From Toxorhynchites rutilus septentrionalis (lineage: Eukaryota; Arthropoda; Insecta; Diptera; Culicidae): 64,000 nucleotides of DNA. Below are positions 56,725 through 64,000 of the stretch, one piece after another (the first letter of the stretch is position 1; each line of letters begins with the position of its first letter). The notes beneath the pieces were generated by a model, which ran no database searches, was not told the DNA's origin, and saw only the letters and a list, made by a program, of their open reading frames with translations. The translations under genes and the position numbers were made by a program. The stretch covers positions 299,095,614 to 299,159,613 of the forward strand of contig NC_073746.1 in assembly GCF_029784135.1 (NCBI RefSeq), in the 5' to 3' direction.

Positions 56725-57231
56725 TGTTGATAAATACCTGCAGTTTTGCGTTGACACACCACGTTTCGCAACCGTATAGTTGTACGGTTTTGACGTTTGA
56801 ATTGAAAATTCTTGTTTTCGTTCGTTGCGAGATTTGGCATGTGCGCCAGATGTTTCTGAGACCCGCAAAGGCACACCGACCCTTCCTAATCCGTGTGTTT
56901 ATATCGGCCTTAGTGCCACCATCTGACGTAAACTGGCTACCAAGGTATTGAAAGGTTTCTACCTTCTCAACCTCTTGCCCTGCTACTGTGAAGTTGGAGG
57001 AATTGTTGCTATTTACTTGCATTGACTTTGTCTTTCCGACGTTTATTTTGAGACCTGCTGCTTTGGAGCTTTCAGAGAGGTAATAAGCTTGCTCTGCATG
57101 TCCTCTCGACGTTGGGCGAGCAAGACAACGTCGTCGGCCAAATCAAGATCGTTCAGTTGCTCCATGGTTAAAGGATTCCACGGTAATCCTCGGTTCGGTC
57201 TTGTAGAGTAGTACTTAACCCACCCTCCCGG
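56725..57231 (-). pseudogene. RTE-like LINE, C-terminal part of reverse transcriptase
   Basis: On the minus strand: LNDLDLADDVVLLAQRREDM (catalytic Asp pair, about 57150-57095), SSKAAGLKINVGKTKSMQVN, VETFQYLGSQFTSDGGTKAD, LRNIWRTCQISQRTKTRIFN and VQLYGCETW. These are the late RT and thumb blocks of RTE-like LINEs. The ORF breaks between 57100 and 57022. The 3' end is cut at about 56725 against the mariner relic. Together with 62403-64000 it forms one element interrupted by the gypsy element, but about 270 bp of RT core between the two parts is missing. Confidence 0.8.
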
Positions 57232-57382
57232 TGTTAAACCATATCAGCAACAGAGTAGTGACATAAATGTATATAGCCAGATGATAGTAGCCACAGGGAG
57301 AACTGTCAATAATATAGTTTCTTTTGTGGCTCATACGAATCGAGATAGACGTGTTTTTGATTTAAAAAATCCGGATACAACA
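57232..57382 (+). repeat. Probable 5' LTR of the gypsy element (151 bp)
   Basis: It starts TGTTAAACC and ends GATACAACA, one base before a TGG-starting primer-binding site. The end is fixed by the primer site; the start is placed at a TG because no second LTR is available for comparison. Confidence 0.5.
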
Positions 57383-57383
57383 T

Positions 57384-57400
57384 TGGCGACGAGGTGGGAT
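57384..57400 (+). promoter_or_regulatory. Primer-binding site of the gypsy element
   Basis: TGGCGACGAGGTGGGAT begins one base after the LTR end. Similar TGGCGACGAGG sites occur after LTRs of Ty3/gypsy elements. The tRNA was not identified. Confidence 0.7.
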
Positions 57401-57675
57401 TCTATATTGAATTTTGGCTAATTTTGGTGAACTGTTACAGGTTAGTTTTTTCTTTGACTTTAAAATGTACACCTACACTAGCAATAGGAAGGGAGCTATT
57501 CTCAGTGAAAAGTTTCAATTTTTTTTTTCTCAGAGTATGTGGAAATTCTAATGAAAATCAAACATATTTTTTTTGCTGTTTTTAGATTAGGTTTTTTGGT
57601 TATATGTATCTTAGTGATTAATATGAAGTAAGGAAAGTAACGGGATAACCCGGAATTAAGTACTGTTTTAATTAT

Positions 57676-58075
57676 CTGTATGCATGAAACTGCTGGTTTC
57701 AGTTAGAAAAAAACATAACCAGCCTAGGATCGGAAACTGCTGGTTTTAGTGAAAGAAAAAACAGGATTAGTACTGCGTCCCAAAACTGCTGGTTTTGGTG
57801 ATTTTAGAAGAAACAAGACTGTTGGTCTTGGTTTTTTTTGTGTTTTCTAAAACTGCTGGTTTTAGCAAAAAAAAAAAAAAAAACTGCTGGTTTTAGTGAA
57901 AGAAAAAACAGGATTAGTACTGCGTCCCAAAACTGCTGGTTTTGGTGATTTTAGAAGAAACAAGGCTGTTGATCTTAGTTGTTATATTACAAAAATCTCT
58001 GGTTTTGAAGATGGGAAGGAACAATACCGATGGGTTCATCTACCGTGGCCCTAAAACTGTTGGTTTTAGTCATCA
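57676..58075 (+). repeat. ACTGCTGGTTTTAG repeats in the gypsy leader
   Basis: AAACTGCTGGTTTTAGTG or a near variant occurs about nine times (for example 57688, 57737, 57784, 57850, 57883, 57929, 58051). Two ~96-bp blocks (57737-57832 and 57881-57976) are almost identical direct copies, containing ACAGGATTAGTACTGCGTCC. The repeats lie upstream of gag. Confidence 0.88.
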
Positions 58076-58112
58076 CGGAAGGCTGTTGGAATTCCACATA
58101 CTCTGGCGCTGG

Positions 58113-58115
<3 letters not shown>

Positions 58116-58183
<68 letters not shown>
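58116..58183. repeat. (AT)34 microsatellite in the gypsy leader
   Basis: An uninterrupted AT dinucleotide run of about 68 bp, 60 bp before the gag start codon. Confidence 0.95.
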
Positions 58184-58186
<3 letters not shown>

Positions 58187-58243
58187 TTTTAACATAGGAA
58201 ACACTTAAATTTTGTTAAATCTTTCTCTAATTTCGTTAGAGCA

Positions 58244-59971
58244 ATGGAGTCAGTACGAGCTGTTAAGCCGTTTGATATAAACATTGAAGACAATCAACAA
58301 GCAACGGAGGGGGCTAAATGGAAAAGACAACTTGAATGCTATTTCAGTGCCTGTAATATAACGGATCAATCGGAAAAATTGGCAAAATTACTATTTCTTG
58401 GTGGTCCTGATTTGCAGGAGCTGCATGACAATTTGCCTGAAGCCAAACGAGTGCCTTTAGTGCTTAGTGAACCTCCTTACTACGATGCAGCTGTCACTGC
58501 CTTCGATACTCATTTCGAACCCAAGCGTATGGTTGCATACGAACGGTATGTGTTTAGGCAGATGGCACAGAAACCATCTGAAAGGTTGTCTGATTTCACA
58601 TTGAGGTTAAGAATACAAGCAAAACGATGTGATTTTTTGCCGAACGTGTTGGAGGAAATGATAATTGATCAGATAACAGAGAAGGGTAATTCAGATACGT
58701 TGCGAATGGAGATATTGAAAAGAGATGTACGGTCGTTGAATGAAATTATAGCTCTGGGTACCGCTATGTCTGAATCCAAAGTGAAATCGATGCAGATGAC
58801 AAATAAAGGACATGCCTATCGAGAGGAAGTGATGGTTCAATCGGTGAAACAACAGCGTCGGGGTAATTTTGTATATCCATCGCGTACTCCGGTCATGAAC
58901 CGTGGAGTTTTAATGACATGCCACGCTTGTGGACATCCAGGGCATCTGAAGGCCAGCAAATGGTGTCCGGCAATAGGAATAAAGTGCAATAGATGCCACC
59001 AAAATGGTCATTATGCGAAGTTTTGTTCTAAATTCAACCAACCCCAAAACCAAGAACCCTTGCATCGGCACAAAAGATCGTTTTATGAGGCTGGGAGGAC
59101 AGATTGGCACAACCCTCCAGCAAAACGTATCCGAACGGTAACAGAGAGCAACGTGGACTGCCAAGAAGATGCGAATATTTTTTATGCAATGGGACGCAAC
59201 GTATTTCATTTCCGCATAGGAGGGGTCATAGTTCCGATGACCATAGATTCCGGAGCCGACGCAAACATAATTCCAGTGCACATTTGGCAGCAGCTGAAAC
59301 GAGTCGATGTTCAGGCTTATGATTTGTCCAGGCAACCTGATCGCATACTCAAAGCCTATGCAAGTAGTGAACCGCTGAAAGTCAAGGGCATGTTCAATGC
59401 AGAAATAGAAGCGGGTGACAACACAACAAAAGCGAAGTTCTACGTTGTAGAGGGAGGTAAGCAATGTTTACTAGGTGAAGAGACAGCTCGTGAATTGCAA
59501 GTTTTGAAAATTGGATTCAATGTTGGTGCCATCGATCAATCGCCAAAGGAGTTTCCCAAAGTGAAGGGGGTGCTGTTGGAAATTCCCATTGATCCAACAG
59601 TACAGCCTGTTCAGCAACCTTATAGACGGGCCCCGATAACCCTGGAAGGCTTAATTGCGGAAAAGTTGCAGTTTTTGCTGGAGCAAGGCATTATAGAGCG
59701 TGTCACTCAACCGTCTGCCTGGGTTTCCCCTTTGGTTCCTGTGCTTAAAGATTCTGGAGAAGTCCGACTTTGCGTTGATATGCGTCGAGCAAACCGAGCA
59801 GTTTTGAGAGAGAAGCATCCTCTTCCAGTCATCGAGGAGTTGCTAGGTAGCATCAACGGGGCTGTACGTTTCTCAAAGGTAGATATTAAAGACGCCTACC
59901 ACCAAATCGAGATCTCGGAGCGATCGCGTGAGATAACAACCTTCATTTCGAAATACGGTTTATTCAGGTAA
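58244..59971 (+). CDS. gag-pol: Gypsy Gag, zinc knuckles, protease and N-terminal RT (exon 1)
   Basis: The frame of 575 codons opens with a capsid-like region (WKRQLECYFSACNI, YERYVFRQMAQKPSERLSDF; residues 1-200). Zinc motifs CHACGHPGHLKASKWC and CNRCHQNGHYAKFC follow at residues 226-265. The protease has TIDSGADANIIP (about 332-345). The RT starts near residue 460 with IIERVTQPSAWVSPLVPVLK and reaches FSKVDIKDAYHQIEI, whose VDI holds the first catalytic Asp. The frame runs into TAA at 59969-59971, three bases into the intron-like segment. Unspliced RNA would thus give Gag-protease with a truncated RT. ATG choice: first Met after the (AT)n, preceded by stops. The frame is undamaged. Confidence 0.9.
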   Translation: MESVRAVKPFDINIEDNQQATEGAKWKRQLECYFSACNITDQSEKLAKLLFLGGPDLQELHDNLPEAKRVPLVLSEPPYYDAAVTAFDTHFEPKRMVAYERYVFRQMAQKPSERLSDFTLRLRIQAKRCDFLPNVLEEMIIDQITEKGNSDTLRMEILKRDVRSLNEIIALGTAMSESKVKSMQMTNKGHAYREEVMVQSVKQQRRGNFVYPSRTPVMNRGVLMTCHACGHPGHLKASKWCPAIGIKCNRCHQNGHYAKFCSKFNQPQNQEPLHRHKRSFYEAGRTDWHNPPAKRIRTVTESNVDCQEDANIFYAMGRNVFHFRIGGVIVPMTIDSGADANIIPVHIWQQLKRVDVQAYDLSRQPDRILKAYASSEPLKVKGMFNAEIEAGDNTTKAKFYVVEGGKQCLLGEETARELQVLKIGFNVGAIDQSPKEFPKVKGVLLEIPIDPTVQPVQQPYRRAPITLEGLIAEKLQFLLEQGIIERVTQPSAWVSPLVPVLKDSGEVRLCVDMRRANRAVLREKHPLPVIEELLGSINGAVRFSKVDIKDAYHQIEISERSREITTFISKYGLFR

Positions 59972-60052
59972 TAAAATCTTTGAAGTTGAATTGTATTTTG
60001 ACCAAATTCGAATAAATCACTAACATAATGTTTTAATGTTTAATTGTCGTAG
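59968..60052 (+). other. Intron-like segment inside the gypsy RT (85 nt)
   Basis: It starts GTAATA after TTCAG and ends TTGTCGTAG. CTAAC at 60020-60024 fits a branch site, its A 29 nt before the 3' end. Length 85 shifts the frame by one, which is exactly the difference between the exon 1 and exon 2 frames. Removing it joins SKYGLFR (codon split as AG/A) to YKRLMFGVCSAPE, a block that is normally continuous in Ty3/gypsy RTs. In-frame stops lie within the segment. Splicing is inferred from sequence only. Confidence 0.85.
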
Positions 60053-61679
60053 ATATAAGAGGCTTATGTTTGGCGTTTGCTCAGCTCCAGAACTTTTCCA
60101 AAAGGTTATGGAAACAATAGTTGCGGGTTTAGAAGGAGTTGTTGTATACCTTGATGACTTGGTGGTATTCGGAAAATCGGAAGAAGAACATGCAACGAAA
60201 CTACAGACTCTTCTAGACAGGCTGGAAGAATACGGAATTTTGCTGAACTCAAAGAAATGTTTATTCAACGTTAACAAGCTCGAGTTTCTAGGACACGAAT
60301 TGTCAGAAAAAGGAATCAGACCAACAGAGAGCAGGGTCAAAGCAATTGAACAGTTCCGTTCTCCTTCAAACATCGCTGAGCTGCGAAGTTTTTTAGGTCT
60401 GGTAACATACGTCGGTCGATTTGTTCCTAATTTAGCTAGTAAAACTGATCCCTTGCGAGATCTGCTACGGAAGGGAACGCTTTTCAAATGGAGTAACGTC
60501 CATCAAAACGCTTTTGATTCAATTAAGGCAGCAATATCATCAGTAGATTTTCTCCGATTTTTTGATCCCAAGGATACGAGTTTTCTCATCGTGGACGCAA
60601 GTCCTACTGGATTAGGGGCAGTTCTATTGCAAGCAAATAGTAAGAATGAAAAACGTATCATTGCTTTCGACAGCAAAGCGTTGACCGACCTCGAGAGGAA
60701 ATATTTTCAGACCGAGAGAGAGGCTTTGGCTCTTGTTTGGGCTATTGAAAAGTTTCGCTTATACTTGCTGGGAGCTACATTCAAACTCATCACCGACTGT
60801 AAACCTTTAGACTTTCTATTCAGTCCACGTTCCAAACCGTGTCCACGCATTGAAAGGTGGGTATTACGAGTGCAATCATACAGGTTTGATGTCATATACC
60901 AGCCTGGAGCTACAAACCTGGCTGATGCGTTATCCCGATTGTCAGTTTCTAAGCCAGAGCCTTTTGACGATGAGCATGAAGCATTCATAAAAGCTTTGGT
61001 AGCTACGACCGTGCCGAAGGCAGTTACAGTCCAAGAAATAGAGAAGCACACAGAGCAAGACACATCACTTCAGGAGCTTATATCAGTTCTCGATGGAGCT
61101 AAATGGACGGGAACTGTAAAATGTTTCAAACCGTTCGAATCAGAATTGTATCGATCTGGAAACATTCTGATGAGAGGAAACCGTCTAATTGTACCAGAAG
61201 CCCTGCGATCACGGGTACTTGAGCTCGCTCACGAAACACACCTTGGAATCGTATCAATGAAAAGGCGACTGCGACAGAAGGTGTGGTGGCCAGGAATCGA
61301 CAAACAGGTAGAAATGTTAGTAAAAAAATGCAAATCCTGTACAATTGTATCAGCACTTGACCCTCCGGAACCTCTAAAATCCACAAACATGCCAGAAAGA
61401 CCATGGATGGACTTATCTGCAGACTTCGTCGGACCGTTGCCATCCGGAGATAATCTCTTGGTCATCGTAGATTATTTTAGCCGGTTTATAGAGGTTGTCG
61501 TTCTGAAACAAACCACTGCAAGTTTGACAGTCAAAGCCTTGCATGAGACATTTTGCCGCTTTGGAATGCCGGAGAGCCTAAAAACAGATAATGGTCCCCA
61601 ATTCAGAAGCGATGAATTCAAAAATTTCTGTGATCAATATGGTATCAAACTTCGTAATAGTACACCATATTGGCCTTAA
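60053..61679 (+). CDS. pol: Gypsy RT C-terminus, RNase H and integrase (exon 2)
   Basis: It continues the RT with VVVYLDDLVVFGKS (YLDD catalytic pair, about 60147), FLGHELSEKGI and FLGLVTYVGRFVPN. RNase H has FLIVDASPTGLGAVLLQ, TEREALALVWAIEKF and DCKPLDFLF. Integrase has the HxxxH and CxxC zinc pair (ELAHETHLG ... KKCKSC), DLSADFVGPLP (first Asp) and LKTDNGPQFRSDEF (second Asp). TAA at 61677-61679, after TPYWP, interrupts it just before the third catalytic residue; the same frame then reopens. A single base change of a Gln codon would give this stop. Otherwise undamaged. Confidence 0.88.
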
Positions 61680-62390
61680 GCGAACGGTGAAGTGGAGCGA
61701 GAGAATGGAATGTTGAAAAAGCATTTAAAGATAAGCCAGGTGGAGGATACAGACTGGAAGTGGGATCTCCGAATGTGTGTACTGACGTATAATTCAACAC
61801 CTCACTCAACCACCGGGGTGGCACCTTCCGTATTGATGTTTGGTCGGGTTATGAAGGATAAATTACCATCTATTTCAGTAGATTCAGGAAAAATTTTGGA
61901 AGAAGTGAAGGACAGAGATAGAGAACAGAAACAGAAAAGCGAAGAATACACAAATGTTAGACGACATGCAAGGGATAGTAATCTTCAATCTGGTGATATA
62001 GTTGTTGTGAAGAGACCAATGAAAGAACACAAGCTCGCATCCAACTTCAGCCCAGAGGAGTGGGAAATTATTGATAAGAACGGATCCGACGTAACGCTGC
62101 GTTCCAAGATATCAGATCGAGTAATTCATAGAAATACAGCTCATTTAAAACGGCTTCATTCACGAGACGATGAGGATGTCCAGATATCTTCAGAAGACGA
62201 TGGTGCCGAGGGTGTCCAGGATCAGGTAGCTTTTCGAAGTGAAGTATTGGTTAACAATTCACCTATTTCAGTCGGAGAACATACTCATCCAATAAGGCAG
62301 AAGAAGCAGCCTACGCATTTGAGTGATTTTCAAGTAAATAGTGTTCATAATCAACGAACACCAGCAGGAGAGAATCCTGGAAATCGTTGA
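61680..62390 (+). CDS. pol: Gypsy integrase C-terminal part after the stop
   Basis: The frame of exon 2 continues with ANGEVERENGMLKKHL, holding the catalytic Glu, then YNSTPHSTTGVAPSVLMFGR, typical of gypsy integrases, a region that binds DNA, and an acidic tail ending at TGA 62388-62390. There is no envelope-like frame. The LTR expected downstream is missing. Confidence 0.85.
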   Translation, partial: ANGEVERENGMLKKHLKISQVEDTDWKWDLRMCVLTYNSTPHSTTGVAPSVLMFGRVMKDKLPSISVDSGKILEEVKDRDREQKQKSEEYTNVRRHARDSNLQSGDIVVVKRPMKEHKLASNFSPEEWEIIDKNGSDVTLRSKISDRVIHRNTAHLKRLHSRDDEDVQISSEDDGAEGVQDQVAFRSEVLVNNSPISVGEHTHPIRQKKQPTHLSDFQVNSVHNQRTPAGENPGNR

Positions 62391-62402
62391 TTTGCTCCTG
62401 TA

Positions 62403-64000
62403 GGATCCGGAGCGTCGATCTTCTCATGTATCCGATTAAGGATAACTTTGCAAAGTATTTTCAGAGTCACACATAGCAGCGTGATGCCACGCTAGTTACC
62501 ACATTCGGAAAGATCTTCTTTCGTTGGGACTTTCACTAAAATGCCCTGCATCCAGTCGGCCGAAAAAGTCGCGGTTTCCCAAATATCTGTGAAAAGTTGA
62601 TGCAACATCTGCGCTGACACTGTTGGGTCAGCTTTGAGCATTTCAGCAGGAATGCAGTCTATTCCTGGCGCTTTATTGGATTTCATGCTTTTAATTGCCG
62701 CTTCTATTTCAGCTAATGACGGCACCGCGGAGTTGACGCGGTTAATGCGCCGCACTGTAGGTACCGTACGCTGCGGGTTTTGTTGGTCATCCTCGCTTGG
62801 AACTCGGAAGAGTTCGCCGAAGTGCTCAGTCCAACGCTTGAGCTGATCTGTACGCTCTGTCATTAGTTGACCTGCTCGGTATTTCAGCGGCATTCTTGCA
62901 TTTGTCCTGACACCACTAAGGCGGCGATAAATATCGTACAATAGGCGGATATCTCCACTGGCGGCGGCTATTTCTCCCTCTTCGGCTAAGGAGTTGGTCC
63001 AGTCTCTCTTGTCCCGTCTACAAGATCGTTTGACTGTCTTCTCTAGATCAGCGTAACGCTGGCGGGCAGCTGCTTTAGCCGATATAGTGCGCGCCTGCCC
63101 AATGTCGGCTTTCGCCTTTCTCCGCTCATCGACGATCCTCCAGGTTTCATCCGTGATCCAATCTCTCCTCCCGCTACGCAGCTTATCGAGAGTTTCATCA
63201 CTTGTCGTGGTAAAGGTGTTCTTGATGCCTGTCCATTGTTCTTCAACTGTTCCACCGGGTGGTAATTCAGAGGCTCGGGCTTCAAGCTGTTCGACGAAGG
63301 CACTTTTCACCTCTGGGTTCTCCAACCGGCGGATGTTGTAGCGACATCCGATTTTCTCCTCGCGTCGTTGGACGCGTGCGACGCGCAAGCGTATCTTACC
63401 GATGACGAGGTGATTATCAGATGCAATGTCAGCGCTGCGCTTGTTGCGGACATCAAGGAGTCTCCTTCTCCACTTTCGGCTGATGCAGATGTGGTCAATT
63501 TGATTTTCTGTTCGGCCATCCCGGGAAACCCAGGTGACCTAATGCGCTGGTCGGTGAGGGAAGAGCCATCCACCAATGACCATGTTATTGTTGCCACAAA
63601 ACTCAGCAAACAGCTCCCCGTTTTCGCTCATCTGTCCAAGGCCGTGGCGTCCCATGACGCGCTCGAGGCCCTCGTTGTCGGAGCCAATCTTCGCGTTGAA
63701 GTCACCTAGATGGATTTGGATATCTCCTTTCGGAATCTTCTCAACCACGCTGTTCATCTGGCTGTAGAAACTCTCTTTCTCTCGCAAGTCGGCAGCATCG
63801 GTTGGCGCGTAACACTGGACCATCGTAAGGTTTCTCACCCGTGTTCCAAATCTGGCGACGATTATTCTTTCATTTATCGGTTCCCAAGGCCGCGTGGGCC
63901 TTCGGGCTTAATAGGAATCCAACTCCTCGTTCCCGAGTTGCATTTTCACGTCGTATGCCAGAATAAAGCAGGGCTTGTCCGGATGTTGTCTTGTGTTCTC
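62403..64000 (-). pseudogene. RTE-like LINE: endonuclease and N-terminal RT
   Basis: On the minus strand the endonuclease has QCYAPTDAADLREKE, HLGDFNAKIGSDNEG and ENQIDHICIS with SADIASD (catalytic Asp/His end), in one frame interrupted by TAG at 63539-63541. The linker and RT N-terminus follow (63388-62492): LKRWTEHFGELFRVPSEDDQ, MKSNKAPGIDCIPAEMLKAD, then TAG at 62492-62494, after which the same frame still reads GITLLCVTLKILCKVILNRI to about 62403. The element starts beyond the window. The endonuclease nicks target DNA and the RT copies the RNA there. Two stops and the gypsy insertion inactivate it. Confidence 0.85.

Larger units (their letters stand above)
57232..62402 (+). mobile_element. 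Ty3/gypsy retrotransposon with an intron in pol
   Basis: A probable short LTR (57232-57382) is followed by a primer-binding site, an 860-bp leader with repeats, and gag-pol in the order Gag, two zinc knuckles, protease, RT, RNase H, integrase. The pol frame is split by an 85-nt intron-like segment (59968-60052) and by one stop codon (61677-61679). No 3' LTR was found: the coding region ends at 62390 and LINE sequence begins at about 62403, so the 3' end is deleted along with a piece of the LINE. The domain order and double CCHC fit the Mag-like branch, which is an inference. Confidence 0.88.

Noticed and set aside
57232..57382. Search for a matching 3' LTR of the gypsy element near 62390-62420
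   Set aside because: No copy of TGTTAAACC...ATACAACA was found; LINE sequence begins instead, so the 3' LTR is treated as deleted.

Overview
This window is eukaryotic, AT-rich and almost entirely made of transposable elements and their remains. The mix points to a culicine mosquito, probably Aedes-like: tRNA-derived SINEs resembling the Feilai type, an ITmD37E-type transposase, an I-clade (MosquI-like) LINE with RNase H, R1-, RTE- and REL-endonuclease LINEs, and BEL/Pao and Ty3/gypsy elements. The organism is inferred from element types only. I found no intact host protein-coding gene. The only recognisable host-gene relic is a decayed histone H2A pseudogene (minus strand, about 9575-9785).

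Layout. 1-2345: an I-clade LINE (minus) split by a hAT-type element with an 8-bp target duplication, itself split by a pogo-like MITE with TA duplication. 2357-8136: two Helitron-like repeats in opposite orientation flank a decayed Tc3-like transposon (which holds a SINE and a spliceosomal-type intron) and a large fold-back repeat. 8137-12636: low-repeat DNA with the H2A relic. 12637-14363: 92 perfect hexamers, then 64 perfect nonamers, a SINE, and a degenerate nonamer array. 14364-16449: GC-richer single-copy-looking DNA and a pogo-like MITE. 16680-20500: an RTE endonuclease relic followed by a broken R1-like LINE. 20500-24005: low-repeat DNA and one copy of a 0.75-0.97 kb repeat that also occurs at 43.2 kb; only the first copy carries a SINE.

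24008-36319 is one 12.3-kb composite: a TA-flanked terminal-inverted-repeat element containing a ~410-bp tandem array, a PIF/Harbinger-like element (TAA duplication), and a long inverted repeat whose centre holds a BEL/Pao retrotransposon (246-bp LTRs, ATTAT duplication). 36322-46369: GC-richer unassigned DNA, a SINE with a 15-bp duplication, fragments of Tc1, ITmD37E and a REL-type LINE, and dispersed repeats. 46372-53948 is a second composite with the same class of ends: it contains a Tc1-like element, whose start codon region was hit by a 1.03-kb TIR element and whose 3' end was hit by a pogo-like element, which holds a 118-bp satellite and a 5'-truncated I-clade LINE. 53951-56130 is unassigned. 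56139-64000: a tRNA-like fragment, a mariner-type transposase relic, and an RTE-like LINE (minus) interrupted by a Ty3/gypsy element.

The most unusual item is in the gypsy element: its reverse transcriptase is split by an 85-nt segment with GT...AG ends and a CTAAC branch-like site, and removing it restores the frame exactly inside a conserved RT block. The insertion order can be read from the target duplications, so this window is a stratigraphic record rather than a set of cooperating genes.
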